From the NCBI GenBank assembly GCA_903893745.1, contig CAITNF010000017.1, positions 62,001 through 126,000 of the forward strand: a DNA stretch of 64,000 nucleotides, in the 5' to 3' direction. Position 1 is the stretch's first letter. Every line of letters starts with the position of its first letter. The translations under genes were made by a program, and so were the position numbers. The notes below the pieces were generated by a model. It did not search any database, was not told the origin of the DNA, and was given only the letters and a program-made list of their open reading frames with translations. This document shows positions 20,307-28,102 of this stretch, in pieces. This DNA is from an uncultured Actinomycetes bacterium (GTDB lineage Bacteria; Actinomycetota; Acidimicrobiia; Acidimicrobiales; RAAP-2).

Positions 20307-21476
20307 CTATGGACGCGCCGCGCCAATAAGGCCAAAGGTGAAGATTGGCGCAAGGCTGACGTTGGTACCCGTGTGGGCGGCCGCGATGATCGTGCTGGTG
20401 CCCCAAGGCCCGCTACCGGCGTACATCACGACGTGATCGACCTGATGATCTCCGTCGAGGTTGTAATAGAAGAGCAGATCGCCGGGCTGAAGTGCGGTCA
20501 AAGGGACGTGGCGCATTGCGGGCCATTGGGATTGTGTCGTGCGGGGAATCTTGAAGCCCGCTTTAGCCCAAGCCCATTGCACGAGTCCCGAGCAGTCAAA
20601 ACCATGTCCAGGTGATTCGCCACCCCATACGTACGGAACACCAATTTGAGATTTGGCGGCTCGCAGGGCGGCCATCCCCTGGGCCGAGCCAGCCGCAGAG
20701 CCCGAGAAGGTAGTGGGAGTCGCTCGACGGATGGCGGCCAAAACGAGGTTTGCGGCCGCTTGGCCTCCTACTGCTGACGCCGCGGCTACCGCCTGTTGTT
20801 CGAGAGCAATGTTGTGTTTCTTTGCCGCTGCGACACCAACTTGAATTTCGTAGGCAATAATTTGGGCGCGTAATTCACGAGTAACGACAGTGAGCGTGGC
20901 TCGAGTGGCGTTTTCATTTCTGATATTTTGCGCGAGCAGCGCCCTCATCTTGATGGTCTGTTGTTGGGCTTTCGCTCGTTGTGCGGCCACTGCAGTAATA
21001 GTGACGTCGAGCGATTGCTTCTGTTGTTCGTAAGTATTTCTTAAGTGTGTCAAGTTCCCGATCACTTGATTCTCGTACACCTTGCGCGCGTCGCTCGTGG
21101 TTACGTGCTGATTGAAGAGCGCGAGAATCTGCGCAACTGCGGCCCCCAGTACGTACGCCTTGACGTCGGCAATGGCTAACGACTTAGAGGTGGACTTAAT
21201 AGCGGCGCGCTTGACCAATTCTTGGTGCTGCAGTTTTATAATTCTGGCGTTGGCTGAAGCGAGTTCAACTTTGGCGGCGTCATATTGATTCGCGGTGATT
21301 TCGCTGATCTTGGATTGTTGGGAGAGGGTTGCAGAAAGTTTGGCGATAAGCGCCTTGGTTTGCGTAATCGTTCGGGCCTCGGCGGTGACCGGCGCCAGAA
21401 GTCCCAGCATCGTGACCACGCTCAAAATCACGAGGGGGGCGATGTGAGTCGTAGCCCGACGACGCACGCGTCTCAT
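20307..21476 (-). CDS. secreted NlpC/P60 peptidoglycan endopeptidase with coiled-coil N-terminus
   Basis: The 389-residue protein has a basic signal peptide (to about residue 35) and a long Ala/Gln/Lys-rich coiled coil (about 36-250). A C-terminal NlpC/P60 domain carries catalytic Cys in GHGFDCSGLVQWAW, His in VDHVVMYAG and a third polar His in AAAHTG. This is the RipA/RipC layout, in which the coiled coil restrains a D,L-endopeptidase that splits daughter cells. Start ATG 21476 follows a TAGGCT box by 6 nt, consistent with a leaderless transcript. The downstream GT2 gene begins 7 bp after its stop. Confidence 0.92.
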   Translation of the reverse strand: MRRVRRRATTHIAPLVILSVVTMLGLLAPVTAEARTITQTKALIAKLSATLSQQSKISEITANQYDAAKVELASANARIIKLQHQELVKRAAIKSTSKSLAIADVKAYVLGAAVAQILALFNQHVTTSDARKVYENQVIGNLTHLRNTYEQQKQSLDVTITAVAAQRAKAQQQTIKMRALLAQNIRNENATRATLTVVTRELRAQIIAYEIQVGVAAAKKHNIALEQQAVAAASAVGGQAAANLVLAAIRRATPTTFSGSAAGSAQGMAALRAAKSQIGVPYVWGGESPGHGFDCSGLVQWAWAKAGFKIPRTTQSQWPAMRHVPLTALQPGDLLFYYNLDGDHQVDHVVMYAGSGPWGTSTIIAAAHTGTNVSLAPIFTFGLIGAARP

Positions 21477-21482
21477 GGCTCA

Positions 21483-21488
21483 AGCCTA
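21483..21488 (-). promoter_or_regulatory. -10 box for leaderless NlpC/P60 transcript
   Basis: TAGGCT on the minus strand is followed by 6 nt (TGAGCC) and ATG 21476. No ribosome-binding site is visible. Confidence 0.45.
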
Positions 21489-21555
21489 GTTAGCCAGCGC
21501 AAGAATTAGGGCAAAACCCGGGGTATCGGGCGATGCGTTACGGTTACGTCGCACC

Positions 21556-21650
21556 ATTCACCGCGTGGGGGCGTAGCCCAATTGGCAGAGGCAGGGCGCT
21601 TAAACCGCCTCCAGTGAGGGTTCGAGTCCCTCCGCCCCTACGCGGTGAAT
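21556..21650 (+). repeat. 11-bp perfect inverted repeat flanking the UAA tRNA
   Basis: ATTCACCGCGT at 21556-21566 is the exact reverse complement of ACGCGGTGAAT at 21640-21650. The arms abut the tRNA acceptor stem, and the right arm begins with the discriminator base. The precursor could therefore fold into one continuous 18-bp helix (11 flanking pairs plus 7 acceptor pairs). Confidence 0.85.
21567..21640 (+). tRNA. tRNA with anticodon UAA (leucine codon UUA) but short variable arm
   Basis: The cloverleaf has acceptor GGGGGCG/CGCCCCT (outer G-U pair), D stem GCC/GGC, anticodon stem GGGCG/CGCCT with loop CTTAAAC, a 5-nt variable region (CCAGT), and T arm GAGGG-TTCGAGT-CCCTC. The discriminator is A and no CCA is encoded. 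Anticodon TAA would read UUA (Leu), yet bacterial leucine tRNAs normally have a long class II variable arm. Identity as leucine is therefore uncertain. It may be a class I leucine-like tRNA of actinobacteria or a tRNA-like element with another role. Confidence 0.8.
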
Positions 21651-21669
21651 TGCGTGTCCAATTCTTTAG

Positions 21670-21675
21670 TAGCGT
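21670..21675 (+). promoter_or_regulatory. -10 box for leaderless gene at 21683
   Basis: TAGCGT is followed by 7 nt and GTG 21683. This sets the likely start of the downstream membrane protein, whose open frame otherwise extends back through the tRNA. Confidence 0.4.
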
Positions 21676-21682
21676 TGCTCGC

Positions 21683-22516
21683 GTGGCTAACAGCACTTCA
21701 GGTAAATGGGTTAGTAGGGTCGGCGCGTCGGGAGGCGGCAAGGCCTACAAGAAGGCGCGTCCCGGGAACTACTACGGCGTGCTTGCCGTAATCGTGGTGT
21801 TGGGGCTCTTCGCTGCCGTCTACTCGCGTTATGAATATCAGCACCCGAGTAAGGGCGCTGCTGGTGTGCCACCAACGGTTGGTACTACTTGGTACGCATC
21901 GCTTGCTATTGAAAACTGTGGAGTGCAATTACCCGCTCTGACCCCCGACCCCTCCTACAAGGGTGGATTCACGGTGCAGGCACCAAACGTAATCAAGGTC
22001 AGTCCCGTGACTGCAGCCGACTCCGGTGTGCACGCGACGCTTTCGCAGTTCGCCGCCGAGTTCCCAGGTTTGATTGTAAGTTCGACTGAGTTGGCCGTGC
22101 CGAACTCGACCGGTACGGCTAATCAGACCACCACCTTCAAGAACGGTCAGGTGTGCGGGACTTCAACGAAGTACGCGGGCCAAGCTGGTCACGTGTCATT
22201 TGCCTACTGGACGAGTTTTGCTCAGAAGAAGCCAATTGTGACAACTGATCCGACCAAGATCAAGTTCGCGCAGTATCTGCGCGTCACCATGGCCTTTGAC
22301 CCTACGGGGGTCACGCCAGCGCCTCCGTCACAGTTAACCGTTAACGCGATGGTGAAGGCTGGTTCTGCGCCAGCGACGACGACGACGCTCACTCCGGTGA
22401 CGTTGCCGATCACCAGCACGTCAATCACGGTCAACACCGTGCCGACGCCAACGACGGCCCCCGCTACGACGCCAACGACGGCCCCAATCACCACAACGAC
22501 GGCAGCCAAGGGCTGA
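21683..22516 (+). CDS. single-pass membrane protein with extracytoplasmic domain, function unknown
   Basis: About 277 residues from GTG 21683. A short Gly/Lys-rich cytoplasmic start precedes one membrane segment (YYGVLAVIVVLGLFAAVY, residues about 28-46). A globular extracytoplasmic domain of about 150 residues follows with two cysteines (ENCGVQ, QVCGTS). The last 45 residues are a Thr/Pro/Ala tail made of repeated PTT and TTA units. The open frame extends upstream through the tRNA, but that part is not coding. It is followed 2 bp later by the GDP-mannose pyrophosphorylase gene. I do not recognise the family. Confidence 0.75.
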   Translation: MANSTSGKWVSRVGASGGGKAYKKARPGNYYGVLAVIVVLGLFAAVYSRYEYQHPSKGAAGVPPTVGTTWYASLAIENCGVQLPALTPDPSYKGGFTVQAPNVIKVSPVTAADSGVHATLSQFAAEFPGLIVSSTELAVPNSTGTANQTTTFKNGQVCGTSTKYAGQAGHVSFAYWTSFAQKKPIVTTDPTKIKFAQYLRVTMAFDPTGVTPAPPSQLTVNAMVKAGSAPATTTTLTPVTLPITSTSITVNTVPTPTTAPATTPTTAPITTTTAAKG

Positions 22517-22518
22517 GC

Positions 22519-23541
22519 TTGAAGTCGATCATTCTGGTCGGCGGCGAAGGAACTCGCTTACGACCGTTGACGTACGCGACACCTAAGCAGATGTTGCCGT
22601 TGGTTGGCGTGCCCATGATTGAGTGCGTATTCAAGACTTTGGCCAGTCACGGGGTTACCGATGCCGTCCTTTCATTGGGCTACCTCCCTGATCGCTTTAT
22701 TCAGGCCTATCCGGATAACCAGATCGCCGGAGTATCGGTGACGTACGCCGTCGAGCCCGAACCACTGGATACCGCCGGCGCCATTCGATTCGCGGCAACG
22801 TTTGCGGGGATCGACGAGACGTTCATCGTGGTTAATGGTGACGTCTTGACCGACCTCAACGTCACCAAGTTGCTCGCGTTTCACCGCAGCCACGAGGCCG
22901 AGGCGACGATTGCTCTGCACGCGGTCGAGGACCCGTCACGGTTTGGAGTGGTCCCCACGACAGCCAATGGCCAGGTCCTGGCTTTCGTCGAGAAACCGCC
23001 GCGCGACGAGGCGCCAACCAATCTAATTAATGCGGGAACTTACGTGCTGGAACCGAGCGTGCTCGATCTCATTGCCCCGACCGGCCGGGTCAGCATCGAG
23101 CGGGCAACGTTTCCGGCGCTGGCCGCCAAAAAAAGCCTCTTCGCGATGGCCGATGACGCCTACTGGCTCGACACTGGAACCCCTCAGACCTATCTCCAGG
23201 CGAATTTTGACATCCTCGAAGGACGAGACGGGAAACACGACCAAGTGCTCACCGATGGTTCATGGCGACACGAACGAAGTCAGATTGACGCCTCGGCCAC
23301 GTTGCATCACGCGGTCGTGGACCGCGACTGCATAGTTGGGGCAAACGTGGTGCTTGAAAATGTAGTCCTGCTGCCGGGTGCAGTGGTTGAAGATGGGGCG
23401 CAAGTCCGATCGTCAATTATCGGACCCGAAGCGGTCGTAGGTAGTTACTCGATTCTTGGCCCCACGTGCGTGGTCGGCGCCAAAGTGCACGTGGAGCCCG
23501 AGTCCATTCTTTCTGGTGACGTTCGACTTGGTGGCGTGTAG
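22519..23541 (+). CDS. mannose-1-phosphate guanylyltransferase (GDP-mannose pyrophosphorylase)
   Basis: The 340-residue nucleotidyltransferase starts LVGGEGTRLRPLT and keeps TPKQMLPL, EPEPLDTAGAI, VVNGDVLTD and the FVEKP signature. A C-terminal left-handed beta-helix follows (from about residue 255). This is the eukaryotic-type GDP-mannose pyrophosphorylase layout found in actinobacteria (mycobacterial ManB). A glucose-1-phosphate thymidylyltransferase cannot be excluded by motif alone, but the phosphomannomutase at 40.0 kb and the reductase at 29.2 kb favour mannose. Translation appears to start at TTG 22519. Confidence 0.85.
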   Translation: MKSIILVGGEGTRLRPLTYATPKQMLPLVGVPMIECVFKTLASHGVTDAVLSLGYLPDRFIQAYPDNQIAGVSVTYAVEPEPLDTAGAIRFAATFAGIDETFIVVNGDVLTDLNVTKLLAFHRSHEAEATIALHAVEDPSRFGVVPTTANGQVLAFVEKPPRDEAPTNLINAGTYVLEPSVLDLIAPTGRVSIERATFPALAAKKSLFAMADDAYWLDTGTPQTYLQANFDILEGRDGKHDQVLTDGSWRHERSQIDASATLHHAVVDRDCIVGANVVLENVVLLPGAVVEDGAQVRSSIIGPEAVVGSYSILGPTCVVGAKVHVEPESILSGDVRLGGV

Positions 23542-24252
23542 CTAACGAAAGAGATCGTCGTTCGCTGAACGTACGATATTTTCTCGAACCGATCCTTCGC
23601 CAAAAAATGACTGGTCGAGACCTCGAACTACGGCGAAGGGGGTGCCTAGTGCTTTACCGAGCACCAAATTGGCGGCGCCAGCAATCTCGTCGGCAATTGC
23701 GACTTCCGTAGCCTCCAGTAGACGACCATTGGCGTCGTGCGTGCCTCGTAGGTCCAGAATCGGTCGAATGCCCGCTGAACCAATCGCGACGTCAGTGACC
23801 CCTTCGCGCCAGACTCGACCGAACGTGTCGGTCACTATGACCGCAACGTCAACGTTTCGCACTCGGCGCAGGTCAGCGCGGAACCGGCGCGCGGACCGAT
23901 CGGGGTCAGTGGGAAGCAGCACGGCAGTACCGTCACTGGTGTTGGAAAGATCCACGCCCGCGTTGGCGTTGATGAAACCGTGAGGTGTTTCCGTGATGCG
24001 TAGTGATCCACGGCGACGCAGGACCCTTACTGACTCTTGCTCGATGAGGTCCAACTTATGTGCTTCTGATCCATCGAAAGATACGACTCGTCCCTCAGAC
24101 TTGGCCACCACCTTGCTGGTCACCACTACAAGATCATTGGCGAGTACTTTTTCACCCTGCTCTTCGAGGGCCTTTAAAAAGAGCTCAACGAGATCGTCAC
24201 CTTGTTGCACGGGGCCCACCCCAACAACCGCGAATATGTGCAGCCCGTTCAC
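23542..24252 (-). CDS. cofE: coenzyme F420 gamma-glutamyl ligase, stand-alone domain
   Basis: The 236-residue protein adds glutamate to F420-0 (GTP-dependent). VVVTSKVVAKSEGRVV, the basic VRVLRRR segment and VIVTDTFGRVWREGVTDVAIG match the CofE/FbiB N-terminal domain. Mycobacterial FbiB carries an extra nitroreductase-like C-terminal domain that reduces dehydro-F420; that domain is absent here. The gene overlaps cofD by 4 bp and shares its transcript. Its stop abuts the stop of the convergent GDP-mannose gene with no gap. Confidence 0.93.
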   Translation of the reverse strand: MNGLHIFAVVGVGPVQQGDDLVELFLKALEEQGEKVLANDLVVVTSKVVAKSEGRVVSFDGSEAHKLDLIEQESVRVLRRRGSLRITETPHGFINANAGVDLSNTSDGTAVLLPTDPDRSARRFRADLRRVRNVDVAVIVTDTFGRVWREGVTDVAIGSAGIRPILDLRGTHDANGRLLEATEVAIADEIAGAANLVLGKALGTPFAVVRGLDQSFFGEGSVRENIVRSANDDLFR

Positions 24253-25163
24253 CTCAAGACCTCGAGGGCGAGACGATGAGCGTCTAACGGGTCGGCCATG
24301 ATGGTGGTCGTCACGCGAACCTCGAGACCACGCTGTTCGAGGTCTCTCGTGTGTTGCCCATCGACTTCGTCAATCACGAATGTCCCAATCAGGTCACGAT
24401 AGATATCGGCAACTCCCACGCACGAGACAACGTGGCCGAGTTCATCGAGCAGGCGGTCGGCTGGCCCCTTCAGCGCGGCTCCATTGATAATTGGTGAAAT
24501 CGCTAGAACATCGTTTCGTCGTTCCTGCAGTATTTCTCGAATACCAGGAACCTGAAGTATTGGTTCGATGGAGATGAGCGGGTTCGAAGGGGCAATCACG
24601 ATTCGCGTTGCGCGGCGCAACGCATCGACCACTTCAGGTGTTGGTTGGGCACTTTGCGCACCTTCAAACGTAATGTCGTGAACGCGAACTTGATGATGAT
24701 GACGAACGAAGTACTCCTGGAAATTAAGACGACCAACTTCAGTATCAAAGACGGTAGCGACGTCGTCATTAGTAACGGGTAGTAGTTGAGTAGATATTCC
24801 CCAGTGGCGGGCGAGTTCTCGAGCCACGTCAGACTTTGTGGCCCCCTCACGGAGTCGTTGGGTGCGATACAAGTGGGTGGCCAAATCGCGGTCGCCTAAG
24901 CGAAACCAGGCTTCACCACCGAGCGAGGCCAGCTCTTCCATCACTCGCCAGCTCTCACCCTTGATACCCCAACCAAGCTCGTCATTGTTCTGTTGAGCGA
25001 GGGTGTACGTGATGGTGTCGAGATCGGGGCAGATAGTGAGACCGTGCAAGACAATGTCATCACCCACGTTGACCACCGCGGTCAACTCACTTGGGTCCAT
25101 CACTTCGCCTAATGCACGCAGTAGTCGTGCGGCACCCACTCCGCCGCTCAAAACAGTAATCAC
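24249..25163 (-). CDS. cofD: 2-phospho-L-lactate (or phosphoenolpyruvate) transferase of F420 synthesis
   Basis: The 304-residue CofD/FbiA protein transfers the phospholactyl-type moiety to FO. Landmarks are ITVLSGGVGAARLLRAL at the start, NVGDDIVLHGLTICPDLDTITYTLA, and APSNPLISIEPILQ. Start GTG 25163 lies 7 nt after a TAGTGT -10 box, so the cofD-cofE transcript is probably leaderless. Together with the LLM-type oxidoreductase at 44.8 kb it shows an F420-using organism. FO synthase genes are outside the window. Confidence 0.95.
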   Translation of the reverse strand: MITVLSGGVGAARLLRALGEVMDPSELTAVVNVGDDIVLHGLTICPDLDTITYTLAQQNNDELGWGIKGESWRVMEELASLGGEAWFRLGDRDLATHLYRTQRLREGATKSDVARELARHWGISTQLLPVTNDDVATVFDTEVGRLNFQEYFVRHHHQVRVHDITFEGAQSAQPTPEVVDALRRATRIVIAPSNPLISIEPILQVPGIREILQERRNDVLAISPIINGAALKGPADRLLDELGHVVSCVGVADIYRDLIGTFVIDEVDGQHTRDLEQRGLEVRVTTTIMADPLDAHRLALEVLR

Positions 25164-25170
25164 CTTCGAA

Positions 25171-25194
25171 ACACTAGGGGCGCTTGGGTAACAT
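25171..25194. promoter_or_regulatory. interleaved divergent leaderless promoters (cofD and serine hydrolase)
   Basis: On the minus strand TAGTGT (25176-25171) is 7 nt from cofD GTG 25163. On the plus strand TAACAT (25189-25194) is 6 nt from GTG 25201. The two -10 boxes are 12 bp apart, so each polymerase would cover the other's start site. Confidence 0.45.
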
Positions 25195-25200
25195 CATGGA

Positions 25201-26013
25201 GTGGGCAAAACCTCGGTGGTGGAAGGCTGGCCAGGATTGCCTAGTTTTGTGGTGCTCTTGCGAAGCGGAAACGACGTCACACGGGTCAATGAGGCCGGTG
25301 ACCTCGATACCGTTCGGCCATGGGCTTCAGTGTCCAAAATGGCCGTGGCTCTGGCTGCAGCGAAGATGGTTGATCGTGGCGACGCCAATTATGGCGACCC
25401 CATGGGCCCTTTGGGCGCCTCGCTGGCCCACCTGCTGTCACATAGTGCCGGGCTCGGTTTTGAAGTGGGTGATCCGGTGAGCCCCGTGGGCGTGAAACGC
25501 CTCTACTCAAATTACGGAATTGATATTGCGGTCCAAGCGCTGGCGGGGGACCATTCGGCTGAAGCGTGGCTCAACCGGGAAGTTTTAGGCCCCCTCTCGA
25601 TGAGTTCGACGCACCTGGTGGGGCGAGCGTCTGCGGGTCTTCAAGGTTCAACTAACGACCTCGCCGCGCTGGCGAGGGGCTGGCTGACTGGTGATCAACT
25701 CAGTGCCGCGACTCGCGACGTAGCAACCAGCGTCTTTCTTCCAGACCTTGCGGGCATCGTGCCAGGTTTTGGACGCTTCTCACCGTGTCCGTGGTCGCTC
25801 GGTCCCGAAGTACGCGGAGATAAACAGCACTGGATGGGGGACTGGCCGAGTGACAGTGTGGGCCACTTTGGTCAGAGTGGGGCATTGATGCTGTTGAACA
25901 TTCGTGAAGGCATAGGTCTGGTGGCCACCAGTACCGAATCATTTGGATCGTGGGCCGTTCAGATCTGGCCAACTTGGACGAGTTCGTTGCGCTCGCGGGC
26001 ACTCTCACTATGA
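25201..26013 (+). CDS. serine beta-lactamase-like hydrolase
   Basis: The 270-residue protein has the three active-site motifs of the beta-lactamase/penicillin-binding-protein fold: SVSK (residues 43-46, SxxK), YSN (about 101-103, YxN), and GHFGQSG near residue 222 in the place of the KTG/HxG box. It is shorter than class C enzymes (about 360) and has no obvious signal peptide, so it may be a cytoplasmic esterase of the EstB type. Start GTG 25201 is leaderless by its -10 spacing. The stop overlaps the first GT4 gene (ATGA). Confidence 0.83.
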   Translation: MGKTSVVEGWPGLPSFVVLLRSGNDVTRVNEAGDLDTVRPWASVSKMAVALAAAKMVDRGDANYGDPMGPLGASLAHLLSHSAGLGFEVGDPVSPVGVKRLYSNYGIDIAVQALAGDHSAEAWLNREVLGPLSMSSTHLVGRASAGLQGSTNDLAALARGWLTGDQLSAATRDVATSVFLPDLAGIVPGFGRFSPCPWSLGPEVRGDKQHWMGDWPSDSVGHFGQSGALMLLNIREGIGLVATSTESFGSWAVQIWPTWTSSLRSRALSL

Positions 26014-27017
26014 ATCCCGCGGCATCGCTGAAAGTCGGATTCGATCTCGATGGATCACTCGAGTCATTGGGTAATTCAATGGTTGAACTAGGTGACGCGC
26101 TCGAGGCAACGGGCGAGTGCACACTGGTCAGATTTCGTACTCGACAAGCGGCCCAACAATCCGGAGAGGTTCGACTACCGCAGCGAAGTCTCTGGCTACC
26201 GCTTTGGCGCCGTAGTCTTGGTCGTTCGCTCGACGGTCTCTTGCCACCAGTTGACGTAGTGCATCTAGCCGGACTCGCCACCCCTCCCAGCAAGGTCATC
26301 CCACTCGTCATATCGGTCGATGACCTGCGACCACTGCGCGGTGAAACTCGACTGCACCAACGAGCCCATCAATTGAAACGGGCGGTCGAGCACGGGGCAC
26401 GAATTGTTGCCTCGACTCGCACCGCAAGTCACGAAGTGCAAGAGGTACTGGGGATTGAGCGTAGTCAGATCACCGTGGTCTCACCCGTCGTTCCGAAGGT
26501 GCACACTACTGTCGACGGCCGAAACCTCGTCGTTAACGTCACTGGTCTGACTGATCGATTTCTTACTTTGGCCCCTGAACTGGTGCGCTTCGCGTCATCA
26601 AAAGATGCTCGCGTCATTGTCGTAGCCAGCGCAAAATCATCTCAGCAGATTCGATCTCGTGGACTCGACATTGTGACGTTGCCTCGAGAGAGGGCCCGCG
26701 AAGCACTGGGTGAGGGCTGGGTAGTACTGCACATTTCCGATGGCGCACGATTTCCATCGTTCGCTATTGCCGCGCTGGCCGCTGGTGTCCCAACGTTGGC
26801 TCGTTCAACCTCAATTAATCGCGAACTACTCGGAGGAGCAGCTGCGCTGGTTGAAAGTGATCACGACACTATGGCCACGCTGTCCGAGGTCTGGGAAAAC
26901 CAGTCATATCGGGCAGTTCTTCAAGCCGCGGGCCAGATTCGAGCGACTGATTTTGACGCGACGACGGTTGCTCGGGCCTACGTCGCGCTCTACCGTGACG
27001 TCGTGCGAGGCTGGTAG
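26010..27017 (+). CDS. GT4-like glycosyltransferase
   Basis: About 335 residues from ATG 26010, which overlaps the previous stop by 4 bp. A VDVVHLAGLATPP segment, a basic RTASHEVQEVLGIERSQITVVSP segment and a late ARFPSFAIAALAAGVPTLARS segment resemble the GT-B fold, the last equivalent to the E-x7-E donor site of GT4 enzymes. The first acid of that site is replaced by Pro/Ser, so the donor site is degenerate. It is the first of three consecutive GT-B genes and probably works on the same surface glycan. Confidence 0.7.
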   Translation: MNPAASLKVGFDLDGSLESLGNSMVELGDALEATGECTLVRFRTRQAAQQSGEVRLPQRSLWLPLWRRSLGRSLDGLLPPVDVVHLAGLATPPSKVIPLVISVDDLRPLRGETRLHQRAHQLKRAVEHGARIVASTRTASHEVQEVLGIERSQITVVSPVVPKVHTTVDGRNLVVNVTGLTDRFLTLAPELVRFASSKDARVIVVASAKSSQQIRSRGLDIVTLPRERAREALGEGWVVLHISDGARFPSFAIAALAAGVPTLARSTSINRELLGGAAALVESDHDTMATLSEVWENQSYRAVLQAAGQIRATDFDATTVARAYVALYRDVVRGW

Positions 27018-27019
27018 TT

Positions 27020-28102
27020 ATGAAGCGCGAAGTTGTTCTCAGCGTGGCTCAGCTGTACCGCGGCCAACCCGGAGGGATTGCGACGTATCTTCGCGGTCTC
27101 GTGGGGGGACTGGCGCTACTAAATGATGCTGAGTTAGATCTGGTCGGACTCGCTCCTCGAGGCCCAATTCCCGACGAAGTCTCACAACTCGCGGTACGTT
27201 TAGCGTTTGCACCACTGCCCAATGTTTTGTTGACACGGACGTGGTCAAAGTGGCCACTGGGTGTGCCGCGAAATGCTTCGGTGGTGCACGCTCCTTCACT
27301 GGCGGGCCCCTTTAGTGGTGGGCGCACCACGGCGGTGCACTCGGTAGCGCTGCACGACATGTTGTGGCGCGACGAACCTTCCTCGTCGACTAGCACCGGT
27401 ATCCGCTTCCACGAGCGGCGCCTAGAGCTCGTACGCCAACGCGAAGACGTTCGCGTTCTCACGACGTCGCCGGGACTTAAGGAGCGACTGGTCGCCGAGG
27501 GTTTTACGCCTGATCGAGTACATCAAGTCCGACTGGGTGCCAACGATGACCGAGGTGAACGCGCCAGTGTGGAGCACGTTCGAGCGCTACTGGCCAAACA
27601 CAACGTGGTCGGCCCGTTTACGTTCTACGCGGGAACCATTGAACCGCGAAAGAATCTGCCTCGGTTGGTCGCCGCGCACCGATTGGCGCGTCAGTCGCAC
27701 CCGGAACTCGGACAATTAGTGCTCGCCGGGCCTAGTGGTTGGGGTAATGAAGACACGGGAGATGCAGTACGCCTGGGTCTGGTCGAACGTGAAGTGTTGA
27801 GGGGTCTGTTGCGCGATGCCACCGTTGTGGCGTACGTGCCGCTCGCCGAAGGTTGGGGACTGCCGCCAATCGAGGCGCTCCATGCCGGCTCGCGCGTCGT
27901 GGCGAGTGCCACCACACCCAGCGTGCAGGCCAACAAAGAAGTGGAGCTCGTCAATCCGCTCTCGGTGGAATCGATTGCTAACGGACTCGAGTTAGCGCTT
28001 GATCGAAAAGTCGATGACGCGGCGCGTAGTCGCCGGTCTGATTCCGTCGCGGAGTTCACTTGGCGCCACTCGGCGCTCGATCACGTGGCGGCCTGGCAAT
28101 GA
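27020..28102 (+). CDS. GT4 family glycosyltransferase
   Basis: The 360-residue GT-B protein has an acceptor-side glycine loop PGGIATYLRGL near residue 19 and the donor-side motif YAGTIEPRKNLPRLVAA. Its PLAEGWGLPPIEALHAG segment is the E-x7-E signature of retaining GT4 enzymes using GDP-mannose or UDP-sugars. It starts 2 bp after the previous gene and overlaps the next by 4 bp. Its substrate is likely a nucleotide sugar made in this region, possibly GDP-mannose or GDP-deoxymannose. Confidence 0.9.
   Translation: MKREVVLSVAQLYRGQPGGIATYLRGLVGGLALLNDAELDLVGLAPRGPIPDEVSQLAVRLAFAPLPNVLLTRTWSKWPLGVPRNASVVHAPSLAGPFSGGRTTAVHSVALHDMLWRDEPSSSTSTGIRFHERRLELVRQREDVRVLTTSPGLKERLVAEGFTPDRVHQVRLGANDDRGERASVEHVRALLAKHNVVGPFTFYAGTIEPRKNLPRLVAAHRLARQSHPELGQLVLAGPSGWGNEDTGDAVRLGLVEREVLRGLLRDATVVAYVPLAEGWGLPPIEALHAGSRVVASATTPSVQANKEVELVNPLSVESIANGLELALDRKVDDAARSRRSDSVAEFTWRHSALDHVAAWQ

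Noticed and set aside
21533-21682. N-terminal extension of the membrane protein frame through the tRNA
   Set aside because: The stretch is tRNA sequence, and a leaderless promoter sets the start at GTG 21683.
22373-22510. ACGACGACG and CCAACGACGGCCCC repeats
   Set aside because: They encode the Thr/Pro/Ala tail of the membrane protein and are explained by protein-level low complexity.
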